Source of the DNA: Blastopirellula marina
GTDB taxonomy: Bacteria; Planctomycetota; Planctomycetia; Pirellulales; Pirellulaceae
DNA: 64,000 nucleotides
Assembly: GCF_002967765.1 (NCBI RefSeq)
Contig: NZ_PUHY01000006.1
Coordinates: 372,001-436,000 of the forward strand
Direction of reading: 5' to 3'
Shown here: positions 26,848 to 36,294 of the stretch, in pieces
Numbering within the stretch: position 1 is the stretch's first letter
Layout of the letters: each line of letters starts with the position of its first letter
The notes under the pieces: model-generated
Told to the model about the DNA's origin: nothing
What the model saw: the letters and a program-made list of their open reading frames with translations, nothing else
Databases searched by the model: none
Made by a program: the position numbers and the translations under genes

Positions 26848-28998
26848 TTATTGTGGCTGAGCTACCACGCGATTCATGCCAAGCCCCTTGAGTTGGTCCG
26901 CCCACGACTTGCGGGTGAACAACTGCCAACTGTCAGGCATGTCGCCCACCTCGGTCAGAACGACTTCGATGGAACCCCCTAATAATTCGTCCACCGTCTC
27001 CTGGTCACGCGCCGACAAATAGGTTGCCAACAGATTTGGTGAGAAGACGGCAAAAAACTGCGGGCCAGGCGTGGCTGGTTCAGGCAAATCGCCTCGCTTT
27101 GGAGCAAACAGACCTTCGCGGAAATGTTCGACGATCGCGTGAGGGTCACCACTGGTAAAGAGGCAGCTGATTGCATCCATACCCCATAGCTCGTTGATGA
27201 TCTCGCGGAAAGGTTCCAGATCGGTTGGGCAGTAAAGCATCGGCCCACCAAGAGCCGCAAACTTGGCATCCAAATCGGCACGTAGCGGAACACCTTCCAG
27301 GTCTTCCGGAATCGGCTTTTCAGCTCGCATGAAGTGGATCGCCAACACCGGCTTGGCCAACTTCGCCAACTGGCTGACCAACGCAAACGGCGAGAAGGGA
27401 ACCTGCGGTACGCCTTCTAGGACACTGTGATAAACCGGATATCCCGAGTCTGCTGCTTCCTCTTGGAAGCAAAACCCGCGTACTGAATCGGCCGATGGCT
27501 TCGCAGGTACCGTCTCCGGCTTCTCGTCGGCGAACGATACGGGAGGTTCCGATGAGGCGTATTCAGGATTTCGCCAATTTGGATCAGACTGCGGACGTTG
27601 CGGGGGAAAGGGTGACGAGTTATCCGCACCTGGGATGCCCGGTTCGCTTGGCGGTGGACCGACGATGTTATTACCCGGCGGTTCGTCGCCGAATCCAATC
27701 AAACTTGGATTGATTGCCGACGGTCCCTTTTGATTGGTGAACGATGGTCCTTTCGGCCCGCCAAAAGATGGCGGCCCGAACTGGGGATCGTCATCGACAT
27801 CTTCTCCAAAATCGAGGCCAGGCCCGGCGTCGTCATCGAACTCTTGGGAACCAAAATCGAGATTTGGATTTCCGGATCCGCCAAATCCACCACCAGCCAA
27901 CCAAGGAGGCGGGCTTGCGGAGCCCGGTGGCGTTAAGTCGGAACTGGGTGGCGACTCGTGCGGAGGTGTTTCTTGGGGAAGCCCGCCAAATACCGGGCCC
28001 TCTTCGTCTGGTTCAATATTCGTTGGCGGCTCTGCCGAGGCGGGAGGCGTTCCTGGCGGAAGTGGTGCCTTTCCGATCGGTGGTGGAGGAGATCCCATAT
28101 CCGGGACGCCACCAGGAAGCTGCGGAGGGCTACTCGGCGGTGACGCTGGAAAGTTCGGAGGTGACGCCGGGCTGCCAGGAGGTGCCGGAAAGTTCGTCGG
28201 GGCTCCGGGAAGTGGGCCAAGCGGCGGCGGGCTGTTGCCTCCTTTCGCGAACTTGAACACAGGAGCATCACCACCTCGTTGCCCCGGTCGTGGCGGCAAC
28301 GGTTGACCAGGAAGTGGTGAGCCTGGGGGAAGATGCGTTGGCGGGGCTGGCCCGGGACCAGATTGAGGTAGCCCAGGAGGTTCCGGCGTAGGTGCATCCC
28401 AGGAAGGTGGGGCGTCCTCAGGACGTGGAGTACCAGGCGGGTAATGCCCACCCCCAGGCGGAAATTCGGGCGAATTGTGACCATGTTGCCCACTTGGCGA
28501 TGCAGGCGGTGCTGGCATGACAGGGGACTGCGGAGCACTGGGCGGCAGATTGGTTGGCGGTGGCGGAGTGTCTCCTCCCTGAAATCGAGGGTCGGTCGTA
28601 GGGACCGAACCGCTGCCAAACGCCATCGACATCAGCCCTGGGTTATCGACCGGCTCGAAATTGCCAAAGTTGGTTGATTCGTAGGGATTCTTAGCGCCGC
28701 CGTCGATCTTCACCACAAACTGAGTTCGCCCCGCGAAAATGGTCTGACCATCGCGGAGAACCAAGTTTTCTTTCACGAAGTCTTCATCGACCCGCGTTCC
28801 ATTTCGGCTATCGAGATCGCGAAGCCAGCAATATTTTCCGTCGTTCTGGATCTCGAAATGCTGGCCCGACATCATGACGTCGTCCGAGAAGGTTTCGTCC
28901 GCCCAATTGGTGCGTCCAATCTTGCACGTCTGATCTCGCGGAATTTTGATTTGGCGTCCAACTTCCGATCCGACGACCACCTCAAGAACTACCAGCAT
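26848..28998 (-). CDS. FHA domain - Pro/Gly-rich linker - DUF4123-like protein
   Basis: 716 aa. Residues about 1-98 are an FHA domain: KIGRTNWADETF, MSGQHFEI and LRDLDSRNGTRV are the phosphothreonine-binding loops. Residues about 130-515 are a highly Pro/Gly/Ser-rich linker. The C-terminal domain (about 525-716) has GGPMLYCPTD, LWGMDAISCLFTSGDPHAIVEHF, GPQFFAVFSPNLLATYL and SWQLF, in the order of DUF4123 adaptor proteins that load effectors onto VgrG. The same C-terminal layout is found in the second FHA protein of this window. It leads the minus-strand pair with the sheath gene and is divergent from the methyltransferase. Proposed role: phosphorylation-responsive adaptor or assembly factor (inference). 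Confidence 0.75.
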   Translation of the reverse strand: MLVVLEVVVGSEVGRQIKIPRDQTCKIGRTNWADETFSDDVMMSGQHFEIQNDGKYCWLRDLDSRNGTRVDEDFVKENLVLRDGQTIFAGRTQFVVKIDGGAKNPYESTNFGNFEPVDNPGLMSMAFGSGSVPTTDPRFQGGDTPPPPTNLPPSAPQSPVMPAPPASPSGQHGHNSPEFPPGGGHYPPGTPRPEDAPPSWDAPTPEPPGLPQSGPGPAPPTHLPPGSPLPGQPLPPRPGQRGGDAPVFKFAKGGNSPPPLGPLPGAPTNFPAPPGSPASPPNFPASPPSSPPQLPGGVPDMGSPPPPIGKAPLPPGTPPASAEPPTNIEPDEEGPVFGGLPQETPPHESPPSSDLTPPGSASPPPWLAGGGFGGSGNPNLDFGSQEFDDDAGPGLDFGEDVDDDPQFGPPSFGGPKGPSFTNQKGPSAINPSLIGFGDEPPGNNIVGPPPSEPGIPGADNSSPFPPQRPQSDPNWRNPEYASSEPPVSFADEKPETVPAKPSADSVRGFCFQEEAADSGYPVYHSVLEGVPQVPFSPFALVSQLAKLAKPVLAIHFMRAEKPIPEDLEGVPLRADLDAKFAALGGPMLYCPTDLEPFREIINELWGMDAISCLFTSGDPHAIVEHFREGLFAPKRGDLPEPATPGPQFFAVFSPNLLATYLSARDQETVDELLGGSIEVVLTEVGDMPDSWQLFTRKSWADQLKGLGMNRVVAQPQ

Positions 28999-29394
28999 TA
29001 GTACTATCTGCGCCTAAATTTAGGGGAAAGTGTCCATTGTCCGATTAAATCAGTATCCAGGTGCTCCGTCAAACTAATACGACCTGATTACCTATCGACA
29101 ATGAAGCATAAGACACAACCTGGCACGAAGCCGCCAAACGTCATTATCGGTCGATCGATAAAATCGTTGCGTAAATAATGATCGCCCAGATCGCGCGGTT
29201 TGCCTCAAATGTCTTATCAGGTTCAATCGTCAAGAATTGACTCGAAAACCGCGAGATTTCCCCCAGATTCCTGTGTTTCATCACGACACTTGCCCCTATC
29301 GTGAAAAAAATGAATCCTTATGGTTAACCGGGCAGATGTGCCCCATTCCCCATCAAGTATTCGATTCTTCTTGCCCCCTTTCGCGAAAGAGCTC
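28999..29394. other. divergent intergenic region
   Basis: 396 bp between the FHA gene and the methyltransferase gene, rather AT-rich. It must carry promoters both ways. A TGGCAC hexamer occurs near 29119 but lacks the matching TTGC half of a sigma-54 site. I see no hairpin or RNA gene. Confidence 0.4.
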
Positions 29395-31014
29395 ATGAGC
29401 ACTGCCGAAAACCCGCAACCAGCCACGCTAACTGAAGAAGAGTACAGCTACGACATCGTTCCCTATCCGAGTCACCCGTTTCGTCAGTCTCACCCGGAAC
29501 GTTTGGCGGCTGTCGGGCATCTGTTCGGGCTCGATGCCGCTCCGATCGATAATTGCCGCGTGCTGGAGATCGGTTGTGCCGCTGGGGGCAATCTGATTCC
29601 GATGGCGGAAGGCCTGCCAGGAAGCACGTTTGTTGGTGTCGACCTTTCGAAGAAACAGATCGAGTCAGGTCGCAAGAATATTGAAACATTGGGGCTAAGC
29701 AACATCGAACTGAAGCACATGGACTGTGCGGACATCGACGAATCATTCGGCAAGTTCGACTACATCATCGCTCATGGTGTCTTCTCATGGATTCCACACG
29801 ATGTCCAGGAAGCACTGTTCAAAATTTGCCAGAACAACCTGTCGGAAAACGGGATCGCATACGTCAGCTACAACACATACCCAGGCTGGCATCTACGTGG
29901 AATGATCCGCGACATGATGAATTACCATGTCCGCAACTTCGATGACCCACCCCGACGCATTCAGCAATCACGAGCCTTGTTGGAATTCCTCGCCAAGAGC
30001 GTTTCTGCTGATCGAGGTGCGTACGGAATGCTGCTCAACAGCGAACTCGAATTGATTCGCCGGCAGTCGGACAATTACTTGTTTCACGAGCATTTAGAGA
30101 AAGACAACACCCCAATCTATTTCCACGAGTTCATCGAACGGGCCAAACAGCGCGATTTGCAATACTTGGGCGAAGCTCAGTTAGCCACGATGTGGATCGG
30201 TAATTTCCCGAAAGAAATCGCCCAAACGCTAGAGCGTGTCGCTCCTGATATTGTCCAACGTGAGCAGTATGCCGACTTCGTTCGCAATCGCACTTTCCGT
30301 CAGACGCTACTATGCCATAAGAAGGCGCCGATTACGCGTGCTCTGCGGTTAGAGTCACTGAAAGGTGCCTACATTGCGGGCAACTTGGATGAAAAGGCCG
30401 AAGAAGGCAAGTCGCCACAATCCGAAGTGAATCAAGCCACTACCTTCATTAACCCAACCACACGTCAGACGATGACTACTCAAGATCCCTTGGTGGTTTC
30501 GACGGTGCGACGTTTGAAGGAATCGTATCCAGTTGCGGTCTCTTTCGACGAATTGTTTCAGAACGCAATGGATACTTTGGTCAAAGATACAATTTCGGAT
30601 GCCACAAAGATCGATGCACTGAAGCGATCGCTGGCCACCAACATTATCCACATGACGGTCAGTGGCATTGTGGAACTGCAATACAATCCTTCCCTGTTTA
30701 CCAACAAAGCTTCCGATCGACCGAAAACTTCGGCGGTGGCTCGCATGCAAGCGAAAAACACCAATCGTCTGACCAATGCACGGCACGAGACCGTCGCGGT
30801 GGATGATTTAACTCGACATATGACCCCATTTGTCGACGGTACACGCAGTTCCGAGCAACTGGTCGCTGAACTGAAGCGGTTGGTCGATGATGGCAAGCTG
30901 GTCATTCAACAAAAGGGAGAAAAACCCGAAAGTTTGACCATGGATGTCGTCATGTCGCAAGCCGTTAACGAGGTGCTTAAGCGACTCTCGAACGCGTCGT
31001 TATTGGTCGAATAG
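29395..31014 (+). CDS. class I SAM-dependent methyltransferase with regulatory domain
   Basis: 539 aa from ATG 29395 (GAAAGAG just upstream). The N-terminal Rossmann methyltransferase has motif I VLEIGCAAGGNLIPMA, an acidic motif II (FVGVDLSKKQIESG), and motif IV YIIAHGVFSWIP. The region from about 190 matches the methyltransferase regulatory domain (YLGEAQLATMWIGNFP, RTFRQTLLCHK), followed by winged-helix-like C-terminal segments. Acceptor substrate is unknown. It is divergent from the FHA/sheath operon and precedes the first giant membrane protein, so it belongs to the injection-system island by position; it could modify a component or be an effector (inference). Confidence 0.88.
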   Translation: MSTAENPQPATLTEEEYSYDIVPYPSHPFRQSHPERLAAVGHLFGLDAAPIDNCRVLEIGCAAGGNLIPMAEGLPGSTFVGVDLSKKQIESGRKNIETLGLSNIELKHMDCADIDESFGKFDYIIAHGVFSWIPHDVQEALFKICQNNLSENGIAYVSYNTYPGWHLRGMIRDMMNYHVRNFDDPPRRIQQSRALLEFLAKSVSADRGAYGMLLNSELELIRRQSDNYLFHEHLEKDNTPIYFHEFIERAKQRDLQYLGEAQLATMWIGNFPKEIAQTLERVAPDIVQREQYADFVRNRTFRQTLLCHKKAPITRALRLESLKGAYIAGNLDEKAEEGKSPQSEVNQATTFINPTTRQTMTTQDPLVVSTVRRLKESYPVAVSFDELFQNAMDTLVKDTISDATKIDALKRSLATNIIHMTVSGIVELQYNPSLFTNKASDRPKTSAVARMQAKNTNRLTNARHETVAVDDLTRHMTPFVDGTRSSEQLVAELKRLVDDGKLVIQQKGEKPESLTMDVVMSQAVNEVLKRLSNASLLVE

Positions 31015-31050
31015 CGACTCTACGACGAAAAACCAAGTGACGTGCTCTAC

Positions 31051-31094
31051 AAGGGACCAAGGCTTATCATGCCTCGGTCCCTTCTTCTTTTCCC
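31051..31094 (+). terminator. Rho-independent terminator after the methyltransferase gene
   Basis: AAGGGACC(a)AGGC pairs with GCCT(c)GGTCCCTT across a 7-nt loop, followed by a T-rich tract. Confidence 0.75.
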
Positions 31095-31239
31095 TCAGAA
31101 ATAGCGTCACGGGGCTGTCTTGCAAGCTAAATTAGGTGTGATTTAATGGCGCTATCCAGGCGAATCTGGTTTGTTTCTTTTGGAAGAGAAGCCCCAGGTC
31201 GAGTCGCCTATCCCTAAAATCAGCAGCACGAGAACGACC

Positions 31240-34200
31240 ATGGCCAAGCTGACTCCCGGCATGAAGCAGGATTGGAAGCAACGCCCGGCTAACAATGGCC
31301 GGCCGATGAAGCGGATGGTCCGGTTGGTCGTTGTGGGGACATTATTTGTTGCCTTGCTGGCAGTCTTGATCTGGTTCTTATTACCCCCATCCGAGCAGCG
31401 AACCTACTTCTTTGCTGCCAATCCGATCGAGTACGACCTGCTGGCCACCATGCCGCTGGTTCACAGTTCGGTTGCCGATACTATTTCCGAAGAAGGCAAC
31501 CACGATCCCAAGTCGTTTCTGATCAGCCGAGTTACTGTCGGCGATTTTCCGCCACTCGATCAAGTTGCTCGTGAAGCATCGGGTGGGCATCTCCCAGGTT
31601 GGAATGATGCCTGCGTACTTTACCTGCAAGCTCACACGATTCGGTTCGACGCTGAGGGGCAGCCGCATGTCGTGGTCGCGATGCCACGTTTCCTGCGAAA
31701 CTCGCTTGCCGATTGGGAACAGGAAGGAGTTCTCGATCTCAACGTCCTCTTCGATTGGATTGAGACCGCCAACTGCCCTACTAAACTTGTGCTGTTGGAT
31801 GCCGGTACGATCGTGACCGACGGTCAGATCGACTTGTATCAAAACAACTTCGCAGCCGCACTCGAAGCCGAGTTTAAGAAACGTGACTCCAGTTTGTTCC
31901 TCATCACATCGCACGATGACGGGCAGAAGTCGCTCTCACGGTCACTTCATAGCAACTCGATTTTCTCTCAAGCTATTCAAGAAGCGCTGATTGGCAAAGA
32001 TATAAGCGATCAGAATAACGATCATCAATTGAGCTTGGACGAGTTGTACCATCACATTTGCGTACGAGTGAAAGATCATATCGGCACCGGGTCGATCGCG
32101 CAGACGCCGCGATTGTTCCAAGGTGGCGAAGGTATTCTGGTCGACGACTTCCCAAGCCGTTTTGTCTGCCGATATCTTCGTGAAGATCCGCTTGAAACCG
32201 CACTTGAAGACAAAGCTGCCGAAAAGAAGAAACCCGAAGCAACGCCACCACCACCTCCTCCGAAACCTGATGCCAAAGATGGCACGGATGGTGCGAGCGA
32301 AACCGACACGAAGGATAAAGAGAAAGACCCGCGCTGGACGACTCTGTTCGCGGTATGGCAGCTCCGTGATCAGTTAGCGGCACCGCCGGCGGCTCGTGGC
32401 GATCAAGTTTGGAGTCCCATCGATTTCGCCCCGCAAGACTTTCGCCGATTGGACGACTACTTGATCGGTTTCCAGTTTCGCCTGCTATATAACAGTGGCA
32501 CGGTCGAAGAAGGGAAGCTGATCAAGATGCAGCAAACCTTGACGGCACTGCTCCAGGGCATCCAAACCGGGACTGAGGTGAACGCCCCAGATCGAAATCG
32601 CGAGAACTCGCCAGATGAGAACCTCGTCGAAGCTTGGAACACCTTCATCAATAGCCCTTATTACGCGGCTTGGAGTGCTGATCTAACCGATCAAGGCCTG
32701 CGTGCACGCAATGACATCTTAGGCTGGAACTACTGTCTCTATTACGTGCCGCAGTTGACGCAACTGTTCGATTTAGCGGGCACCGACAGTTCGCTTTCAG
32801 AGAATCTAGCGTTGCTACGAGAAATCCGCGATGTGAGCGTCGCGATGGTATCACTACCTTCTGCCGACAAGCCGTCGGCGGTGATCGATCGATTACCATT
32901 TGGCAATGCCATTCAGAATGCGATCAGCCAAATTCAAACCAAGCAACGGCTGATGGGATCGAATCTGGAGATTACCTCACCTCAAAGCAATCCTAACGCG
33001 GCGATGGCCGATACCTTGCGATTGATTGCTTACCTACAAACCTCCCTGCCGTCGCCAGCCGACCGCCAAACCATGATCCATGCTTTACGGGATTTCTCAG
33101 ACCTACCAATCCCTAAGATTTCGTTCGTAAGCGAATCGGTTAACGTTCTTTCGCAACTTTCCAGCGGACCGTTACCTCGCGCTTCGGAGGCCAGCATGAA
33201 GCAACTTCGTGAATTACATGTCGAGATCGCGGCATCCGATAACCCGCCAAGTGGAGACGCGGCAGACGCTTTCTTTCAACTTGGCAGACGTGTCGAAGAG
33301 AAGATAGCATCCGACACCAACTTCCCTGAACAAGTTCGCTACAACGTGTTGGTTCGCACGCTTGATTGGCGAGACATGCCTCAAACGATCGTCCGCGAAG
33401 TCCCGCCCCTTCCGATCCGCTTTCCGGTGAAGGAGAAGCTTCCTCACCTTGTTGTGGATTCGAACAGCCAATCGCAGACGATGGACTTGGAAACGATCGA
33501 TCGAATTGTTGACTTCAGCATCACACTGGATGCAACCAACTTTACTTCACGAAATGTTTCTTTCACCGTGAAATATGATCAGGCGGTTTTAGATGTCGCT
33601 TTCAAGAATGGCAGCTTCGATCCGAATACCGGGATTTTGAGCTACCGTGTTGATGCAAGTGGCCCGCTGAAGATCGAAGGGTATGCTTCCGCCAAGCTTA
33701 ACCGCGAACAAAATGCTGCACGCAAGAATCAGCCGAATGTCCGCTTGGCCCAAAACGAAACGATAGAGTTTTCGATTCCAGCCGAACTGATACCCCCAGG
33801 AGCACAAAATAGTCGCGTTGCAAAGTTAGATGCTTCCCTTCCCTGGGCGGATGTCGTGGAGTTAGTTGTGCAGCAACCAGGTGCCGATCAGCCAGGCATT
33901 TTCTACGGACCGCGAGTCCAGATTCCGCTGTTCGACAATCGCAACTCCGAATTCAAGCTGGGGGTCGTTAATCGCTCGAAGTTACCTCGGAGCGTCAAGG
34001 TATCTCTCTATCCCGTCGTCCGACCACCAAATAGCGTGATGCCACGCGGGCGAATCTTCTCGCAGAACTATCATCGTAAACCAGCCGGTAATGGTCCGGG
34101 TACTCAGGGAGAAGAGCTTGAACCTTGGCGATTGTTCTCGTTTGAGATCCCCCTAGCGAACAAAGGCGCCGACTTCGCCCCGACCGGGATCGCCACGGCC

Positions 34201-36051
34201 GCCAATCTTCCCAAGACCGATCAAATCCCACCAGTCGCGACTCGTGCTCGCGGCAGCATAATTAATGCCCCGGTCGATCCTAGTCGCGTTAATTGGCTTA
34301 CCTTCCAAGGACCTCCCGGCCCACCAGGCCCAGATGGAAAGCCGGGCCAGAATGGGAAGATCGCCGCAACGGATATGTCCAACGGCTTGTTGGTCGTAAT
34401 CGAAGATGAACAAAACAAACAACCTGACGGGTCGCCGATTCGTTGGTTGCGTTTTGTCGAGTTTGTCGCGCGGCACCCTAAAGATTATCTCGATCTGCAA
34501 ACGACAGTCGTGCCAGTCAACTTGATTCGCAAGCTCGACATGATTGTCCAACCGATCTCCGACGACCGAGCCCTTCCGTTGGCAACATGGGATTCCGAGC
34601 CGCTAACTGGCTTTGTCGGGCTGCCCCAGGACTTAGCCAAAGTGCCAATTCGTGTGGCCTGGGATTGGGCCTGGAATGGTACATTCGGTCCGAACGAGCT
34701 CAAGGAACGGCAAGCGTTTGGCAGCTTGAATTCTCCCACGGCATCAGCCAACTTAGGGGCGATTCTGAATCTAGATCGCAATAGTCCGGTCGAGCGTCCT
34801 GTACTTCTAAACGTTTCGTCCGCGGAAGAACTACCGACGCTGCGACGGGCTTTTCGTGACGTGATGAATCTTTCCACAGGGAGACTAAACGTCGATGCTT
34901 CCGCTGGTTTTCAAACGTTGTGGCTTGATTCGTACCAGCCCCATATTCACAACGAAGAAAAGCCGACGCCGCCAATCGAGATTTTAGCTCAATCGTGGCC
35001 CGAGAATCGGATGCCAATCATTTTGCCAAGTGATACCGACTCGGTTGATTGGATGCTGGCTCTTTCTACGGATACGAACAGCTTTAACTATGCCAGTGAA
35101 ACCAATCCGAACACTATTCAATTGGGTCTGCTAGAAGGACAAAACAACTTCCTATCGGCACGACCTGATTTCACCGAAACGCTCTACTCGAATCGTTCGT
35201 TCGGGGTGACGTTGACGAAATCCCTTTCTGAAGGGCAACTGGTGTTTGCTGCCAGTCTGCAAGATATCAATGCCCCCAACCTGAGCACGAAAACGCAAGA
35301 GACATTCGTCGGCAACTTTGTGGTGGAAGTTCGGACCGGCCAAGGTCTCGTCAATAGTCTGCAGATCCCGGTTGTGATCGACAAAGATCCTCCCACAATC
35401 AACATCGGGCCGACACGACTCGATATCCCTGTGAATGATGGACAGAAGATTACGATCCCAGTAGCTGATAGTGCGTCAGGGATCAAACAGCTGGAAATCG
35501 GTGCCAAGGGCCCTGGTGACACGATCGCTGACAAACCAAAGATTATTGAACCACTCGTGGGCAACATCGTCCCAGATCCGAACGATCCATTCCAGCGTCG
35601 TCCGCAGTTCATTCTCAACATTCGCCCCGAGGACTTTAAGTGGGACTTTGATACGACCCATATCTTGCGAGTCGTTGCCGTGAACCGAGCGAACCTGCGT
35701 TCCAAACCATTGGATCTTCAGATTCGTGTATTGCCGAAAGTTGCAGAGCCAAACGACGTCGATCCGATGCCGATGATGGCCATTCAAGCCCAAGTGGTCT
35801 TTGTTAACGGAAGAGTAGCCGAAGATCCCAAGTATCGCCCGACCATCAAGGAGATGCCCGGCATCACGGCGATAAGGGCCCAAGACGGAAAGTCATGGAT
35901 CTTCCAAAGCCGCCAGCTCAAAGCAGGCACGAATTACACATTGCAAACAAGTGCCCGGCAGTCGTCTGGAGGCATCGCCTCGGCCGAAACCACGGCTCAA
36001 GCGACGCCCGCTAAGGATCAAGGTCCGGTCTACCAGCTCAAGTTCAAGTAG
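31240..36051 (+). CDS. giant single-pass membrane protein with pseudo-caspase domain
   Basis: 1603 aa from ATG 31240; an in-frame TTG 31171 is less likely. One membrane helix lies at about residues 26-48, so most of the protein is periplasmic. A caspase-like (peptidase C14) domain follows at about 55-310: YLQAHT holds His132, KLVLLDAG occupies the strand that normally ends Asp-Ala-Cys but reads Gly189, and SLFLITSHDDGQKSL and DISDQNNDHQLSLDEL complete the fold. The missing Cys means no protease activity by this mechanism. A run of seven Pro, a helical region, cohesin/Ig-like beta domains, and a collagen-like GPPGPPGPDGKPGQNGK run (nt 34309-34359) follow. It is paralogous in plan to the second giant gene downstream. 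Confidence 0.75.
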   Translation: MAKLTPGMKQDWKQRPANNGRPMKRMVRLVVVGTLFVALLAVLIWFLLPPSEQRTYFFAANPIEYDLLATMPLVHSSVADTISEEGNHDPKSFLISRVTVGDFPPLDQVAREASGGHLPGWNDACVLYLQAHTIRFDAEGQPHVVVAMPRFLRNSLADWEQEGVLDLNVLFDWIETANCPTKLVLLDAGTIVTDGQIDLYQNNFAAALEAEFKKRDSSLFLITSHDDGQKSLSRSLHSNSIFSQAIQEALIGKDISDQNNDHQLSLDELYHHICVRVKDHIGTGSIAQTPRLFQGGEGILVDDFPSRFVCRYLREDPLETALEDKAAEKKKPEATPPPPPPKPDAKDGTDGASETDTKDKEKDPRWTTLFAVWQLRDQLAAPPAARGDQVWSPIDFAPQDFRRLDDYLIGFQFRLLYNSGTVEEGKLIKMQQTLTALLQGIQTGTEVNAPDRNRENSPDENLVEAWNTFINSPYYAAWSADLTDQGLRARNDILGWNYCLYYVPQLTQLFDLAGTDSSLSENLALLREIRDVSVAMVSLPSADKPSAVIDRLPFGNAIQNAISQIQTKQRLMGSNLEITSPQSNPNAAMADTLRLIAYLQTSLPSPADRQTMIHALRDFSDLPIPKISFVSESVNVLSQLSSGPLPRASEASMKQLRELHVEIAASDNPPSGDAADAFFQLGRRVEEKIASDTNFPEQVRYNVLVRTLDWRDMPQTIVREVPPLPIRFPVKEKLPHLVVDSNSQSQTMDLETIDRIVDFSITLDATNFTSRNVSFTVKYDQAVLDVAFKNGSFDPNTGILSYRVDASGPLKIEGYASAKLNREQNAARKNQPNVRLAQNETIEFSIPAELIPPGAQNSRVAKLDASLPWADVVELVVQQPGADQPGIFYGPRVQIPLFDNRNSEFKLGVVNRSKLPRSVKVSLYPVVRPPNSVMPRGRIFSQNYHRKPAGNGPGTQGEELEPWRLFSFEIPLANKGADFAPTGIATAANLPKTDQIPPVATRARGSIINAPVDPSRVNWLTFQGPPGPPGPDGKPGQNGKIAATDMSNGLLVVIEDEQNKQPDGSPIRWLRFVEFVARHPKDYLDLQTTVVPVNLIRKLDMIVQPISDDRALPLATWDSEPLTGFVGLPQDLAKVPIRVAWDWAWNGTFGPNELKERQAFGSLNSPTASANLGAILNLDRNSPVERPVLLNVSSAEELPTLRRAFRDVMNLSTGRLNVDASAGFQTLWLDSYQPHIHNEEKPTPPIEILAQSWPENRMPIILPSDTDSVDWMLALSTDTNSFNYASETNPNTIQLGLLEGQNNFLSARPDFTETLYSNRSFGVTLTKSLSEGQLVFAASLQDINAPNLSTKTQETFVGNFVVEVRTGQGLVNSLQIPVVIDKDPPTINIGPTRLDIPVNDGQKITIPVADSASGIKQLEIGAKGPGDTIADKPKIIEPLVGNIVPDPNDPFQRRPQFILNIRPEDFKWDFDTTHILRVVAVNRANLRSKPLDLQIRVLPKVAEPNDVDPMPMMAIQAQVVFVNGRVAEDPKYRPTIKEMPGITAIRAQDGKSWIFQSRQLKAGTNYTLQTSARQSSGGIASAETTAQATPAKDQGPVYQLKFK

Positions 36052-36090
36052 CTAGCAGAACACTGTGAAGAGTCCAACAGAATAGGCAGG

Positions 36091-36252
36091 ATGCAGCCCA
36101 TGCAGCAAACTCGACGACTGCACACAATACGTCGACTTTTCCGGCCAGCCATTGAATACTGTTTTCCTGGAACTTGGACTCCGATGCTACTGATGGTGGG
36201 GGAGATCCTTCAGCGTGCTGATCCCACGTTGAAGCACAGCGTCTTCCCCTAA
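36091..36252 (+). CDS. possible 53-residue protein
   Basis: ATG at 36091 opens a 53-codon frame to TAA 36250-36252, located between the first giant gene and the lipoprotein gene. The translation is basic at the N-terminus (TRRLHTIRRLFRPAIEY) and hydrophobic in the middle (TPMLLMVGEIL). The ribosome site is weak. It may be a real small gene or chance. Confidence 0.22.
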   Translation: MQPMQQTRRLHTIRRLFRPAIEYCFPGTWTPMLLMVGEILQRADPTLKHSVFP

Positions 36253-36294
36253 GCCTCACAAGTTCGAGCCCAACAACCCAACAGGAAGTGTTCC

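Noticed and set aside
27734-28306. 190-codon Gly/Pro/Ser-rich plus-strand frame
   Set aside because: Antisense image of the Pro/Gly-rich linker of the FHA protein.
29117-29135. Possible sigma-54 promoter (TGGCAC) upstream of the methyltransferase
   Set aside because: The downstream TTGC element at the required spacing is absent.
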